A model generated the notes under the pieces. That model saw nothing but the letters and a program-made list of their open reading frames with translations, had not been told where the DNA came from and did not search any database. A program made the translations under genes and the position numbers. Below, one piece after another: positions 1 to 8,420 of a DNA stretch of 64,000 bases. Origin of the DNA: Marinomonas sp. IMCC 4694 (GTDB lineage Bacteria; Pseudomonadota; Gammaproteobacteria; Pseudomonadales; Marinomonadaceae); the NCBI RefSeq assembly GCF_008122525.1, contig NZ_VSRV01000001.1:744001-808000 (forward strand), written 5' to 3'. The stretch's first letter is position 1; every line of letters begins with the position of its first letter.

Positions 1-200
1 ATAGATAGCATTATAGTTTGCTCTGGGAAACTTGTTGTGAGCGGAGCAGATGATACGGTCTGCACGGAGTTAATCTGTCTAAAAGGAAGTATTTAAAGCT
101 TCTTAGCTTCTAACTAGGGTGTAAATGGAAGCGCGAATTACGTCTGCTATAAATTAGGTCGACTTAATCGCATGTTCCTTAAGCATGGATGCAGGTGAAG
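1..200. other. unassigned ICE DNA
   Basis: No open frame, RNA gene or clear repeat is recognised here. It lies left of a decayed insertion sequence and, by position, should belong to the ICE region upstream of traF. Confidence 0.4.
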
Positions 201-1115
201 GGAGTTGTTTCCTAAATCATTGAACTAATCATCAGAACCTCGAGCAGATCATTAAAACTTATAGATGGGTGACTATGATGGGTAAGGCTAAGTACAGAAT
301 CAACAACTGGAAGCAATGCAACCAAGTATTAATTAACCGTGGGTATATCATTTTCTGGATAGATGATACCGCCGTGAATTCCTGGCACTGCAACGAGCAT
401 CATGGAAGCCACGGAAGAGGCTTCCAATTTACCGATGTCGTCATCGAACAGCCCTGATGAATAAAGGCGTTTTTAAGCCTCCGTTGCGCGCCTTACAAGG
501 CTTTATTGACTAAATATTCATCATTGTTGTATGTCTGTCCCTCTTAAGTTGCCGTCTTACATACGTATCAGTAAGCAGGTATAGACAGTTGAGATTCATT
601 ACCGCCTGCCAAGTAGCGGTCCAGCTGCTCACGAAGTTATTTATGCAAGTCTTCGGTGAAGGAGAATGGAAAATGCGTAAGCATGGTAAAGAAAAACGCC
701 GAGTATGGCGTAAATTGCACCTCGCTATTTATGCCGCTACGCAAGAGAACATTGCTGCTGAAGTGGGCTTGGATTGTGTCGGTGATAATGAAGTCTTACC
801 GACGTTGTTGAACCCGCTTCGTCGAAAAATAAAGCAAGTAAGCGCATTAAAATCGGGTGATCTCGCCATGTGGAAATAGGACAGTGACTATCATAAGCGG
901 TTATTGTCAGAAACGACGATGTACCGTTCTAAGCAGTTGCTCAGTCTAAAATTGACGTTGAGAGATTACAACGCACAAGTCGGAGAAGTGTTAGCAAACG
1001 TCAAGGTAATAAACAAAGTCATAAGACTCGGTATGCGTGTTCGAAAACCAACTGGCTAGGCTGTTAAAACCAAACAGGATCAGTTCGTTAGCTTAATGAT
1101 TTGTTTAACAAGGCC
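201..1115 (+). mobile_element. decayed IS5-family insertion sequence
   Basis: An eroded IS copy whose ends are still visible. The left imperfect inverted repeat lies at 201-218 and the right at 1098-1115. Both resemble the IS5/IS903-type terminal repeat (GGCTTTGTTGAATAAATC as I recall it), with roughly 13-14 of 18 bases matching. The transposase inside has stops, frameshifts and an internal deletion, so the element cannot move itself. It borders the AT-rich tryptophanase block and may be a scar of how that block was assembled. I could not define a target duplication. Confidence 0.7.
278..1062 (+). pseudogene. IS5-family transposase remnant
   Basis: Three fragments in different frames read as one IS5-group DDE transposase. 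The N-terminal part (about 278-457) has the motif MGKAKYRINNWKQ and FWIDDTAVNSWHC. A middle part (about 589-879) has VFGEGEWKMRKHGKEKRR and VGDNEVLPTLLNPLRRKI. A C-terminal part (about 880-1062) reads DYHKRLLSET, LTLRDYNAQVGEVLANVK and ends VRKPTG. Stop codons separate the fragments, and about 40 residues are missing between the middle and last parts, including part of the catalytic region. It is not expected to be functional. Confidence 0.75.
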
Positions 1116-1233
1116 TTTCAAAAATGATGAATTTTCTCAAGCTTGGAGTTAGGCATAATGCAAATTTAGAACTTTATTTGTATTATGGATATAGATATAT
1201 GCAAAAAAGTTATTAAAATTAACATTTAAAAAT

Positions 1234-1262
1234 TTGACTATTATTGCATTTAATTGTATTAA
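1234..1262 (+). promoter_or_regulatory. candidate sigma-70 promoter of the tna operon
   Basis: TTGACT (1234-1239) and TATTAA (1257-1262) are separated by exactly 17 bases, in an AT-rich stretch about 45 bases before the TnaC-like leader frame. The match is 5 of 6 at -35 and about 4 of 6 at -10. E. coli tna is also CRP-dependent, but I see no clear TGTGA-N6-TCACA site here. Confidence 0.45.
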
Positions 1263-1307
1263 TTAATCATCATAGTTTTTAACAACCAAACAAAGAGGGG
1301 GAAGAAA

Positions 1308-1421
1308 ATGTCTTTTTTTAAATTTATTTATGCTTTCCCTTTAATCATATCGGCGGTTGCACACTTCAACTGGTTTACAGCCGATCCTCAAATTAAAAAT
1401 CCATCCAAAAACTCTATTTAG
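1308..1421 (+). CDS. tnaC: TnaC-like leader peptide
   Basis: A 37-codon frame preceded by a strong Shine-Dalgarno (GAGGGGG, about 6 bases before the ATG), ending 115 bases before tnaA. Its only Trp, W22, starts the string NWFTADPQI. In E. coli TnaC the ribosome-stalling signature is W12-F13-x-x-D16-x-x-I19 and a terminal P24. Here W22, F23, D26 and I29 keep that exact spacing. The critical Pro is less clear: P32 is at +10 rather than +12 from Trp, and five residues follow it. By family knowledge this peptide would stall the ribosome when free tryptophan is high and so prevent Rho termination before tnaA. The identification rests on motif and position only. Confidence 0.72.
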   Translation: MSFFKFIYAFPLIISAVAHFNWFTADPQIKNPSKNSI

Positions 1422-1536
1422 TCTAAGAATCCCCTTTCTTTCGAATTAAAGTCATTCCGTTTTTCGTTTCTGCTTTAGCAGTATGCGTGTGACTTTTAGA
1501 TTAAATATTCAATTATTTTTGATTAAGAGTTTTATT

Positions 1537-2937
1537 ATGAAAAATCTACCTCAACCTTATAAAATCAAGGCCGTTGAGCCGATCAAGTTATTATCTTCAG
1601 AACAGCGTTTAGCCGCATTAAAAAGCGTTGGCTATAACCCATTCTTGTTAAAAAGTGAGGATGTTTTTATCGATTTATTAACAGACTCTGGTACCGGTGC
1701 TATGAGTCAAGCTCAATGGTCTGCAATCATGAGTGGCGATGAGGCGTACGCTGGTAGCCAAAGTTTTTATCGATTAGAGTCTGCTGTAAATAAAGTTTTC
1801 AATTACAAATATGTCATACCTACCCATCAAGGCCGAGGGGCAGAACAAATTCTTTTTCCAGTTTTAATAGACAAAATGAAAAAAGAGAAAGGGGGTAGTA
1901 AACCTGTTTTCATCTCAAATTATCATTTTGACACAACTGCCGCTCACGTTGAGTTAAATAGTGCAAAAGCGGTAAACGTCGTGGTTGATGAGGCTTTTGA
2001 TTTAAGTAAACACTTTGATTGGAAAGGAAATTTCAACCTATCAAAGTTGCGCGAAACAATAAGCAAGTATGGTTCAGAAAATATTGCCGCTATTATTATA
2101 ACCATTACATGCAATAGCATGGGGGGGCAGCCTGTTTCACTTGAAAATATGAAAGCTGTTTATGGCATAGCACAAGAATTTAACATACCTATTGTAATGG
2201 ATGCAGCCAGATTTGCAGAAAATGCCTATTTTATTCGTGAGCGAGAGCCCCTTTTTGAAAATGTAAGTATTGAAGATATTGTTTTAAAAATGTTTCAGTA
2301 TGCGGATATGTTTACTATGTCTGCAAAAAAAGATGCCATGGTAAACATCGGTGGACTTTGCTGCTTTAAGTACGATGAAGCTATTTATCGTGATGTACAA
2401 GCTTTATGCATTCCAATGGAAGGCTTTGCTACGTATGGCGGGTTAGCAGGGCGAGATATGGATGCGTTGGCAGTCGGCCTGTTTGAAGCTATAAACCTAG
2501 AATATTTAACCGCACGAATTGAGCAAGTCGACAAATTAAATCAGCAGCTTAGTAAAGCAGGTATACCCGTTCAAAATCCAAGTGGTGGCCACGCTGTTTT
2601 TATTGATGCAAAAGCTATGTTACCTCATATTCCAGCAGAAGAATTCCCAGGGCATGCTTTAGCTATAGCCTTATACCTTGAAGCAGGTATTCGTTCGGCT
2701 GAAATTGGCTCACTTCTTTTGGGTAGAGATCCAGATACTGGAGAACAAAAGCCATCTCCAACAGAGTTATTGCGTTTAGCTATCCCTAGACGAACATACA
2801 CAAATGAACATATGGACTATGTCGCAAAAAGTGTAATCAGCCTTCTAAAAGTAAAAGAGAACATCCCAGGGTGTCGTTTTACTTATGAACCGAAGATCCT
2901 TCGCCATTTTTTAGCTCGTTTTGAGCCAATAGCCTAA
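1537..2937 (+). CDS. tnaA: tryptophanase (tryptophan indole-lyase)
   Basis: A 466-residue PLP-dependent beta-eliminating lyase that splits L-tryptophan into indole, pyruvate and ammonia. The ATG at 1537 gives the family N-terminus [15 protein letters not shown]; an upstream in-frame ATG at 1483 would add 18 unrelated residues. The motifs [28 protein letters not shown] and [12 protein letters not shown] (PLP lysine in the KK pair) are present. Three positions that separate tryptophanase from the sister enzyme tyrosine phenol-lyase are all of the tryptophanase kind: Asp in NYHFDTT, Ile in RSAEIGS (Arg in phenol-lyase) and His in LRHF (Phe in phenol-lyase). It follows a TnaC-like leader and precedes a permease, as in classical tna operons. 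It is notable for being carried on an ICE. Confidence 0.95.
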   Translation: MKNLPQPYKIKAVEPIKLLSSEQRLAALKSVGYNPFLLKSEDVFIDLLTDSGTGAMSQAQWSAIMSGDEAYAGSQSFYRLESAVNKVFNYKYVIPTHQGRGAEQILFPVLIDKMKKEKGGSKPVFISNYHFDTTAAHVELNSAKAVNVVVDEAFDLSKHFDWKGNFNLSKLRETISKYGSENIAAIIITITCNSMGGQPVSLENMKAVYGIAQEFNIPIVMDAARFAENAYFIREREPLFENVSIEDIVLKMFQYADMFTMSAKKDAMVNIGGLCCFKYDEAIYRDVQALCIPMEGFATYGGLAGRDMDALAVGLFEAINLEYLTARIEQVDKLNQQLSKAGIPVQNPSGGHAVFIDAKAMLPHIPAEEFPGHALAIALYLEAGIRSAEIGSLLLGRDPDTGEQKPSPTELLRLAIPRRTYTNEHMDYVAKSVISLLKVKENIPGCRFTYEPKILRHFLARFEPIA

Positions 2938-2954
2938 CACAACCCAACCACTCT

Positions 2955-2986
2955 AATAGCCATTCTGCTTTAACTGAATGGCTATT
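2955..2986 (+). promoter_or_regulatory. tnaA-tnaB intercistronic stem-loop
   Basis: AATAGCCATTC (2955-2965) and GAATGGCTATT (2976-2986) form a perfect 11-bp stem with a 10-base loop. Only a short mixed A/T tail follows, so it is a weak terminator at best. It may instead protect the tnaA 3' end or reduce readthrough into the permease gene. Confidence 0.5.
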
Positions 2987-3009
2987 ATTTATAATAATTA
3001 GGGGGATTT

Positions 3010-4269
3010 ATGAATGAACTAAAGAAAGTTTCTATTGTTTATGGTGCCACCGTTGTTTTTAGTACAGCTGTTGGTGTCGGAATGACTAGCCTACCAATAA
3101 TAAGTACTGGAATGTGGTTTACGCTGAGTGTTGCAGTCATATTTTTAACTGCATTCTATCTTGTTTCAGCAGGAGCTTTGTTACTAGAAGTAAACATGAA
3201 GTATCCGGCAGGAACTGGAATTCACATGATGGTACATGACTTACTTGGCCCAAAGCATGCTTTTTTAAACGATTGCATGATGCTTTTTAATGGTTTTATT
3301 CTTTTATACGCTTATCTAACTGTTGGCTCTGAGGCTATACAATTTTACTTTAATAAAGTGTTAAGTATTGATTTAAACCATTCCTTAGCAGCTATATGTT
3401 TTGCAATTTTGTTTGGAGTTATTTTTTACTTACCGCCTTTAATCATTAGTCGATTTTTAACAGTCTTTATTGCTTTGATGCTATTGTTGTTTTTGTGTAT
3501 ATCGTATGTTTTAGCTTTAAATTTCGATATCAAAAATGCGTTTACTCCCGCTTTTGCATCTTCGGGGCCTGAGTCCACCAGTTTATTCCCATATATCTTC
3601 ATTGCACTCCCTTATTTTATGGCTGCAATGGGTTTTCAGCAAACGATCCCAATGTTAAGGGAGCTTTATAACAATGATGCAAAGAGAGTTTACAAAAGTA
3701 TTCTATTGGGAATCACAATAGTCTCTGTACTCTATTTAGTGTGGCTTTTTGTCATAATGGGGGCGCAATCACAAAGCTATATGATTACGTCGCTCTCTTC
3801 TGGAGAGAGTAAGTTAGAGAATATTGTCTCTACACTAAGTGAAAATAATAAAGTACAGGCATTGATGTATTTTTTTATTCAGGTTGCTATTGTCACTTCT
3901 TTTATTGGTGTAGCAAAGGGGCTGCTGGACTACTTAAAAGATCTCTGTGTTACTCATTATAATCTACAAGAAATCTATCCTAAACTTCTGGTTATTTTAC
4001 CTCCTCTAGTTCTCTCAATATTTTTTCCCTATGGCTTTTTAATTGGTATTGGCTTTGCTGGATTAGCTGGCGCCATTTGGGGTGGCTTTTATCCTGCATT
4101 AATGGCAATCAAGAGTAGGGAAATAATAGCCGGGAACGCTAAAGATTCAACGTTTGAAACAATAGGTCATTCCTTCACCCCTAAGTTCACCTTGTTTTAT
4201 AGCGTTTTAATTGTACTGGTAATGATCCTTAGTTTATTCAATTTATTACCAAATTACCCAAATTTATAA
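3010..4269 (+). CDS. tnaB: tryptophan/aromatic amino acid permease, TnaB/Mtr-like
   Basis: A 419-residue inner-membrane protein of the hydroxy/aromatic amino acid permease (HAAAP) family, close in length to E. coli TnaB (415). The N-terminus reads YGATVVFSTAVGVGMTSLP, the family's first transmembrane segment with its Gly-rich unwound region. About eleven hydrophobic segments follow. A GGGGG Shine-Dalgarno sits just before the ATG at 3010. Its place directly after tnaA argues for tryptophan import to feed the lyase. Substrate choice among Trp, Tyr and Phe is inferred from the neighbour only. Confidence 0.88.
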   Translation: MNELKKVSIVYGATVVFSTAVGVGMTSLPIISTGMWFTLSVAVIFLTAFYLVSAGALLLEVNMKYPAGTGIHMMVHDLLGPKHAFLNDCMMLFNGFILLYAYLTVGSEAIQFYFNKVLSIDLNHSLAAICFAILFGVIFYLPPLIISRFLTVFIALMLLLFLCISYVLALNFDIKNAFTPAFASSGPESTSLFPYIFIALPYFMAAMGFQQTIPMLRELYNNDAKRVYKSILLGITIVSVLYLVWLFVIMGAQSQSYMITSLSSGESKLENIVSTLSENNKVQALMYFFIQVAIVTSFIGVAKGLLDYLKDLCVTHYNLQEIYPKLLVILPPLVLSIFFPYGFLIGIGFAGLAGAIWGGFYPALMAIKSREIIAGNAKDSTFETIGHSFTPKFTLFYSVLIVLVMILSLFNLLPNYPNL

Positions 4270-4280
4270 GAGATATTATT

Positions 4281-5389
4281 ATGTTTACTTCAACTATTGA
4301 TTTTAAATTTCTGATTAAGGTTATGTTTTTAACTTTTTTTCTTTTGGAGTTTTAGCCAAAGAAACAAATAGTAATGGTTTTCAAAATATAGATGCCGATT
4401 ATTACTCATATTCGACCTCAGCAACAAATACAATACCCGAGCAAAGTAAATTCTCATCTTCAGGTATTTTCCGATTGTATGGTAACTATGCGCTTGAAAA
4501 TACGGACATCATAAAGTTTAAAGTCGAGTACAGAGACACTTATACTACTGTTACTCCGAAAGATTTTGTCATAAATAATGTGGGAGCAGTTGGTTTAATT
4601 GAGCCTCAATTCAGTGATATCGGATTTAGATTGACCAATTTGTATTGGCATAACAATTTAACTGAAAAAACAGAAATTGATATTGGCTTTTTAGATACAA
4701 CTAATTACTTAGACACCTACATTTTAGGTAATCCTTGGGCTGGATTTAATAACTTTATCTTTAGTACGGGTTCTGGGACATTGACCATGCCAGATGAGGG
4801 AACTTTAGGGGTATCGATTAAGCATATATTCGATAATAATTACTATGCGTTGGCAAGTATTGCAGATGCGAATGCTTTGTCTAGCAGGCCATTTGACAAC
4901 CTTATACAGGGAGAGTTTTTTAAGTCAATTGAATTAGGTTGGGTTCAAAGCGTAGATGAATTTTACACAAAAAACATACACCTTTTATATTGGGAGTTAG
5001 ACGGAGGTAGCAGGCTAAGTCAACAAGATAGTTCTGGTTATAATTTTTCATTGGCTTATCAGGTTCAACAATTTTTGCCTTTTATTAGAGCCGGTATTAG
5101 TGAGGGTGATGCAAGCTTGCTCTCTAGAAATATAACCTTAGGTACGGGGTATTTTCTTAATAATTCTCAAAACTCAACACTCGGCTTTGCGATAGGTTTC
5201 GGGGTGCCAAATAAAGAGTTATTTAAGCGTCAATTAGAACATCAAACTACTACGGAAGTATTTTTAAAAACCACGGTTGGACCAAACCTAACTTTAACTC
5301 CGAGCCTTCAATATTTGCGTGGCCTCCCTTTTAACTCTGAGGAAAATAACGCGTTAGTAATTGGGTTAAGAATAAACCTAACGCTATGA
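4281..5389 (+). pseudogene. OprB-like outer-membrane porin, interrupted by a -1 frameshift at a T7 run
   Basis: The ATG at 4281 opens a typical signal peptide (FKFLIKVMFLTFF) but reaches TAG at 4353. The -1 frame continues the signal peptide through SFGVLA and KETNSNG and stays open to 5389. Joining the frames at the T7 run (4334-4340), which one extra T would do, gives about 369 residues. The body has alternating beta strands; the end (GPNLTLTPSLQYLRGLP, then IGLRINLTL) resembles carbohydrate-selective OprB porins. An internal ATG at 4475 would give 304 residues without a signal peptide, so an outer-membrane protein from that start is unlikely. By position it may admit aromatic substrates, but this is a guess. 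A homopolymer sequencing error is possible. Confidence 0.6.
4334..4340 (+). other. T7 homopolymer at the porin frameshift
   Basis: Seven T bases fall in the hydrophobic core of the signal peptide, where the reading frame breaks by -1. Eight would restore the gene. This fits slipped-strand phase variation, transcriptional slippage, a fixed mutation or a homopolymer miscall. Confidence 0.6.
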
Positions 5390-5503
5390 TAAGTAATAAT
5401 TTAAATATATCTAAAGTGTAACCCCACCCAATTTAGCTTTAGCTAGCTTTTTAATTTACAGGTTGTGTAAGTTGCAATTAATTTAAATTTTACGGAATAA
5501 AAT

Positions 5504-5926
5504 ATGAGAGAAAATAAAATGAATATTTTACTAGTAAAGACTCAAAAAATTTTGAAGGAAAGTATAAAAGAAAAATTAACTTTCTTCTTTCCTGATTGGA
5601 AATTTAATTTCAAAGAAGCTGGAAGCGTAACTCAGGCAATTGTTCAACTAAGCGCCTGCAATATAAAAGACACTGATTTGGTAATTTGTGATTTGAACTT
5701 GCACAAGGGAGACGGGTTAGAGTTAATTAATTATTTAGCAATAAGTAAATTTAAAAAAATCCCTCTAGCAGTCACTAATGTAACCGACTTTAGGACTTTT
5801 CAATTAGTTAAGTCAATCATTTCTGGTTTCCAGCTAAATTGCGTCGGTGTTTATCAGTTCCCTGTAAACTGTAAAATCTTGTTTAAGGACTTTTTAAAAA
5901 AACATCAAAGGAGGAGACTACGTTAA
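5504..5926 (+). CDS. degenerate receiver-domain protein, probable N-terminal half of a REC-EAL protein
   Basis: A 140-residue CheY-like fold. The phospho-acceptor Asp is likely in VICDLNLHKGDGLELI, and a Thr sits in AVTNVTD. The usual acidic pair after the first strand is replaced (LLVKTQ), and the conserved Lys-Pro of strand 5 reads QFP. It probably does not undergo normal phosphorylation. An alternative start is the ATG at 5519. The frame ends at 5926, but the -1 frame beyond the A7 run at 5896-5902 runs without a stop into the downstream EAL domain. REC-EAL fusions are a known architecture, so this may be half of one protein of about 406 residues. Confidence 0.65.
   Translation: MRENKMNILLVKTQKILKESIKEKLTFFFPDWKFNFKEAGSVTQAIVQLSACNIKDTDLVICDLNLHKGDGLELINYLAISKFKKIPLAVTNVTDFRTFQLVKSIISGFQLNCVGVYQFPVNCKILFKDFLKKHQRRRLR
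5896..5902 (+). other. A7 slippery run between receiver and EAL frames
   Basis: The zero-frame codons are TTT-TTA-AAA-AAA-CAT, which contain both T-TTA-AAA and A-AAA-AAA slippery heptamers. A -1 slip enters the frame that is open from 5902 to the EAL stop at 6723. An AAGGAGG motif (5908-5914) lies just downstream and could alternatively start translation of the EAL part. One extra A would also fuse the genes. Confidence 0.55.
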
Positions 5927-5979
5927 CAGCATTAGCTTATAAGCAGAAACATATTTTAGACCTATTAAATGAAGAAAAT

Positions 5980-6723
5980 TTGTTTTTGGATTATCAGCCC
6001 AAGATTGACTTATCTTCTGGGAGTATTATTGGTTTTGAGGCATTGGCTAGATTGCGTTCAACTGATAATAAAGTTATATACCCTGAGGAATTTGTACCTT
6101 TATATGAAAAGGTCGGCCTAAATACCCAACTAACTATGCTTGTTTTAGATAAAGCGATTACTCATTGGAAAATGCACCCTTTTTTAAAAAAATACTCATT
6201 ATCGATAAATATAAGTCCTAATGATTTACTGTCAAAGGCTTTTTCAGAGTTTGCCATTAAAGCACGTTCAGACTCTATGGATATAAAGCTTTTATTCGAA
6301 TTAACAGAATCACAGACAATTATTGATCAGTATCAGGCTAATAAAGTGCTCAACGAATTCATAGGTTACGGAATTTTAGTTTCCTTGGATGACTTTGGTA
6401 AGTGTCATTCTAACTTTTCTCGTTTAGATAGTTTTTCATTTAGTGAGATAAAAATAGATAAGTCATTCGTTAGTGATATCGACACAAATAAAAAACATTT
6501 TGCAATTATTGAATTGATTTTAAATTTAGCAAAAAAATTAAATGTTCAAGTGACAGCTAAAGGCATTGAAAGCTCGGTTGTTTTGAATAAATTGATAGAT
6601 CTAGGCTGTACTATTGGACAAGGCTATTATTTTAGTAAGCCTATCACAGAAGATTTGCTGCATGATTGGATCGAAAAACATACTAATAATCTGAAAGTAG
6701 AATCACTCAGTTTATGTGAATAA
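5980..6723 (+). CDS. EAL-domain cyclic-di-GMP phosphodiesterase
   Basis: A full EAL domain that should hydrolyse c-di-GMP to pGpG. Catalytic and metal-binding motifs are kept: FEALAR, NISPNDL, ELTES, DDFG, the Lys in KIDKSFV, the Glu in KGIES, and GQGYYFSKP. The first NTG start in this frame is TTG at 5980, which cuts into the first strand (LFLDYQPKIDL). The frame is open back to 5902, so the natural start is more likely a -1 frameshift from the receiver gene. A non-standard ACG at 5920 behind AAGGAGG is a weaker alternative. It lies in the tryptophanase cargo, which suggests a link between tryptophan/indole and c-di-GMP signalling. Confidence 0.85.
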   Translation: MFLDYQPKIDLSSGSIIGFEALARLRSTDNKVIYPEEFVPLYEKVGLNTQLTMLVLDKAITHWKMHPFLKKYSLSINISPNDLLSKAFSEFAIKARSDSMDIKLLFELTESQTIIDQYQANKVLNEFIGYGILVSLDDFGKCHSNFSRLDSFSFSEIKIDKSFVSDIDTNKKHFAIIELILNLAKKLNVQVTAKGIESSVVLNKLIDLGCTIGQGYYFSKPITEDLLHDWIEKHTNNLKVESLSLCE

Positions 6724-6863
6724 ATACTTTTATTTCATAGCTAAAAACGCTTAGATAATTTTAAGAGGTTTAGTTTAAATAACTGAACTCTGGTAAGAGG
6801 AAATTAACCCAAAAATTAAACTTATTCGAAAGAGTAGTTTAAATAACTTTATGAGGTAACCCT

Positions 6864-7220
6864 ATGTCAATTAATCGTAAACAAATAACCCAAAGGATGA
6901 GTGCCAGTGTCACACACAACGGTACAGTTTATTTATGTGGGCAGGTATGTAAAGATGCCAATGAAGGAATTACAAATCAAACAATTTCAATGCTAGAAAA
7001 AGTAGAAGATTTACTTGAAGACGCAGGAAGTGATAAATATCATTTATTAAGTGCTACTATTTTCATAAAAAATATGGCCTTATTTGAAGAAATGAATGAT
7101 GTTTGGGATAAATGGGTGCCACAGGAAGCCCCCCCCGCAAGGGCATGTGTACAAGCTAAAATGGCTCGTCCAGAATTATTAGTTGAAATATCTGTTATAG
7201 CCGCAGTTATAGATTTTTAA
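6864..7220 (+). CDS. RidA/YjgF/UK114-family enamine/imine deaminase
   Basis: A 118-residue Rid-family protein; these trimers hydrolyse reactive enamines and imines such as 2-aminoacrylate. The motifs [27 protein letters not shown] and the C-terminal [19 protein letters not shown] are present, with the catalytic Arg in PARA. A Shine-Dalgarno (GAGG) precedes the ATG. Tryptophanase releases 2-aminoacrylate before it decays to pyruvate and ammonia, so a Rid protein here fits a clean-up role. The exact Rid subgroup cannot be told by eye. Confidence 0.88.
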   Translation: MSINRKQITQRMSASVTHNGTVYLCGQVCKDANEGITNQTISMLEKVEDLLEDAGSDKYHLLSATIFIKNMALFEEMNDVWDKWVPQEAPPARACVQAKMARPELLVEISVIAAVIDF

Positions 7221-7473
7221 CAGTTTTAAAAGTACATTAATTAGAGAATTAAGACCAATTTGGCGTAGTTGTTTTTTATCTATTTTAATGTCTATCAAGC
7301 TATGGGAAGTCCAGTTAGGTTGATTTCTTCTAGCCAAGGGCAGATAAGGTTTGTATATTATGCTAGTAATATCTCACTAGTCAGAAACACTCACAATTCC
7401 TTCATCTATCTGGCCAATCGCACTTACGGGGATCTTTAGGATGTTAGCTCTATGAAATTTTCTGGAGCTGACA

Positions 7474-8418
7474 ATGAGAACCCCTTTGTTACCTTGGTTC
7501 ATCCTATGGGTGACCATCCCAATCATTATTTTCTTTCTATTCATCTTGCCCGCCCATGCCAGTGAGGGGCCATTCTATCAGCGTAGTCAGGAAGGTTGGT
7601 TTTGGTATCAGGTCATTCCCGAACCTGAACAGCCTGATGAGCTTACAGAGCCTGAATCTGGTGTAGTGGAGTCCAGTCAGAGCGAACTAAAGCCCTTCAG
7701 TGCGGCATGGTTCCGAGTGCATATGCAATCGTTTATGGACAAGGCAATTGATGAGCCAACGAGTGAGAATGTCAGAGCGTATCAGTATCTTCAGCGCGTC
7801 ATGATGGATAAGGGCTCACTATTTGCTGATGTTAGTCAGCAAGTGGTCATGGGTGATCCTGTTTTGGATGAAATCAGTCGCAGACCCTTGGCGACCTACG
7901 CTGCCAATCGGATGGACAGAGAAGCTGGCGCCCAACGGGATTTTGCTTTAAGTGAAGTAGCAAAACAGGCTGGTTTGTTCTTTTTCTATCGTTCGGATTG
8001 CCCTTACTGCCAAGCTCAAGCGCCTATCATCGAATCAATGGCTTTGAACTACGGTTTCGAGGTGTTTGCTATTGCTGTCGATGGCTTGCCTTTACCGGGT
8101 GGAGAATTTCCTAATTACAAAGTCGATTCAGGACAAGCACAATCCTTGTCCGTTACGACTGTCCCCGCCATGTTCTTAGTTGACCCGCCTAACGTCATTA
8201 CTCCGATTGGCCAAGGCGCAATGAGCCTTGATGAGCTCAATAATCGAATCATTCTCGCAGCCCATCAGGCCGGTTGGATTGACGATCAAACTTACTATGC
8301 CACCAGACCTGTTCAACCCGGCGTGTCACTCGCGATGTCAGCCCAAGAGCTTAACGAAAAGATATTACAGGACCCTGAGTTCCTTGTTCGCTATCTGCGT
8401 GCACAAGGTGGGTTATAA
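7474..8418 (+). CDS. traF: ICE conjugative transfer protein TraF
   Basis: A 314-residue periplasmic protein of F-type conjugation systems, needed for pilus assembly and mating-pair formation. It has an N-terminal signal peptide (VTIPIIIFFLFILPAHA, then SEGPF) and a C-terminal thioredoxin fold. The redox motif CPYC is intact (FFFYRSDCPYCQAQ), unlike F-plasmid TraF, which lacks the pair. A GGAG ribosome site precedes the ATG. The start of traH lies 2 bases after the stop codon. In SXT/R391 elements traF marks the right border of hotspot HS3, and the cargo block here sits directly upstream. Confidence 0.92.
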   Translation: MRTPLLPWFILWVTIPIIIFFLFILPAHASEGPFYQRSQEGWFWYQVIPEPEQPDELTEPESGVVESSQSELKPFSAAWFRVHMQSFMDKAIDEPTSENVRAYQYLQRVMMDKGSLFADVSQQVVMGDPVLDEISRRPLATYAANRMDREAGAQRDFALSEVAKQAGLFFFYRSDCPYCQAQAPIIESMALNYGFEVFAIAVDGLPLPGGEFPNYKVDSGQAQSLSVTTVPAMFLVDPPNVITPIGQGAMSLDELNNRIILAAHQAGWIDDQTYYATRPVQPGVSLAMSAQELNEKILQDPEFLVRYLRAQGGL

Positions 8419-8420
8419 CG

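Noticed and set aside
1537..2937. Tyrosine phenol-lyase as the identity of the lyase
   Set aside because: Asp, Ile and His at the three specificity positions and the TnaC-like leader favour tryptophanase.
7221..7473. A promoter or remnant of s073 upstream of traF
   Set aside because: No -35/-10 pair with proper spacing and no coding remnant could be defended.
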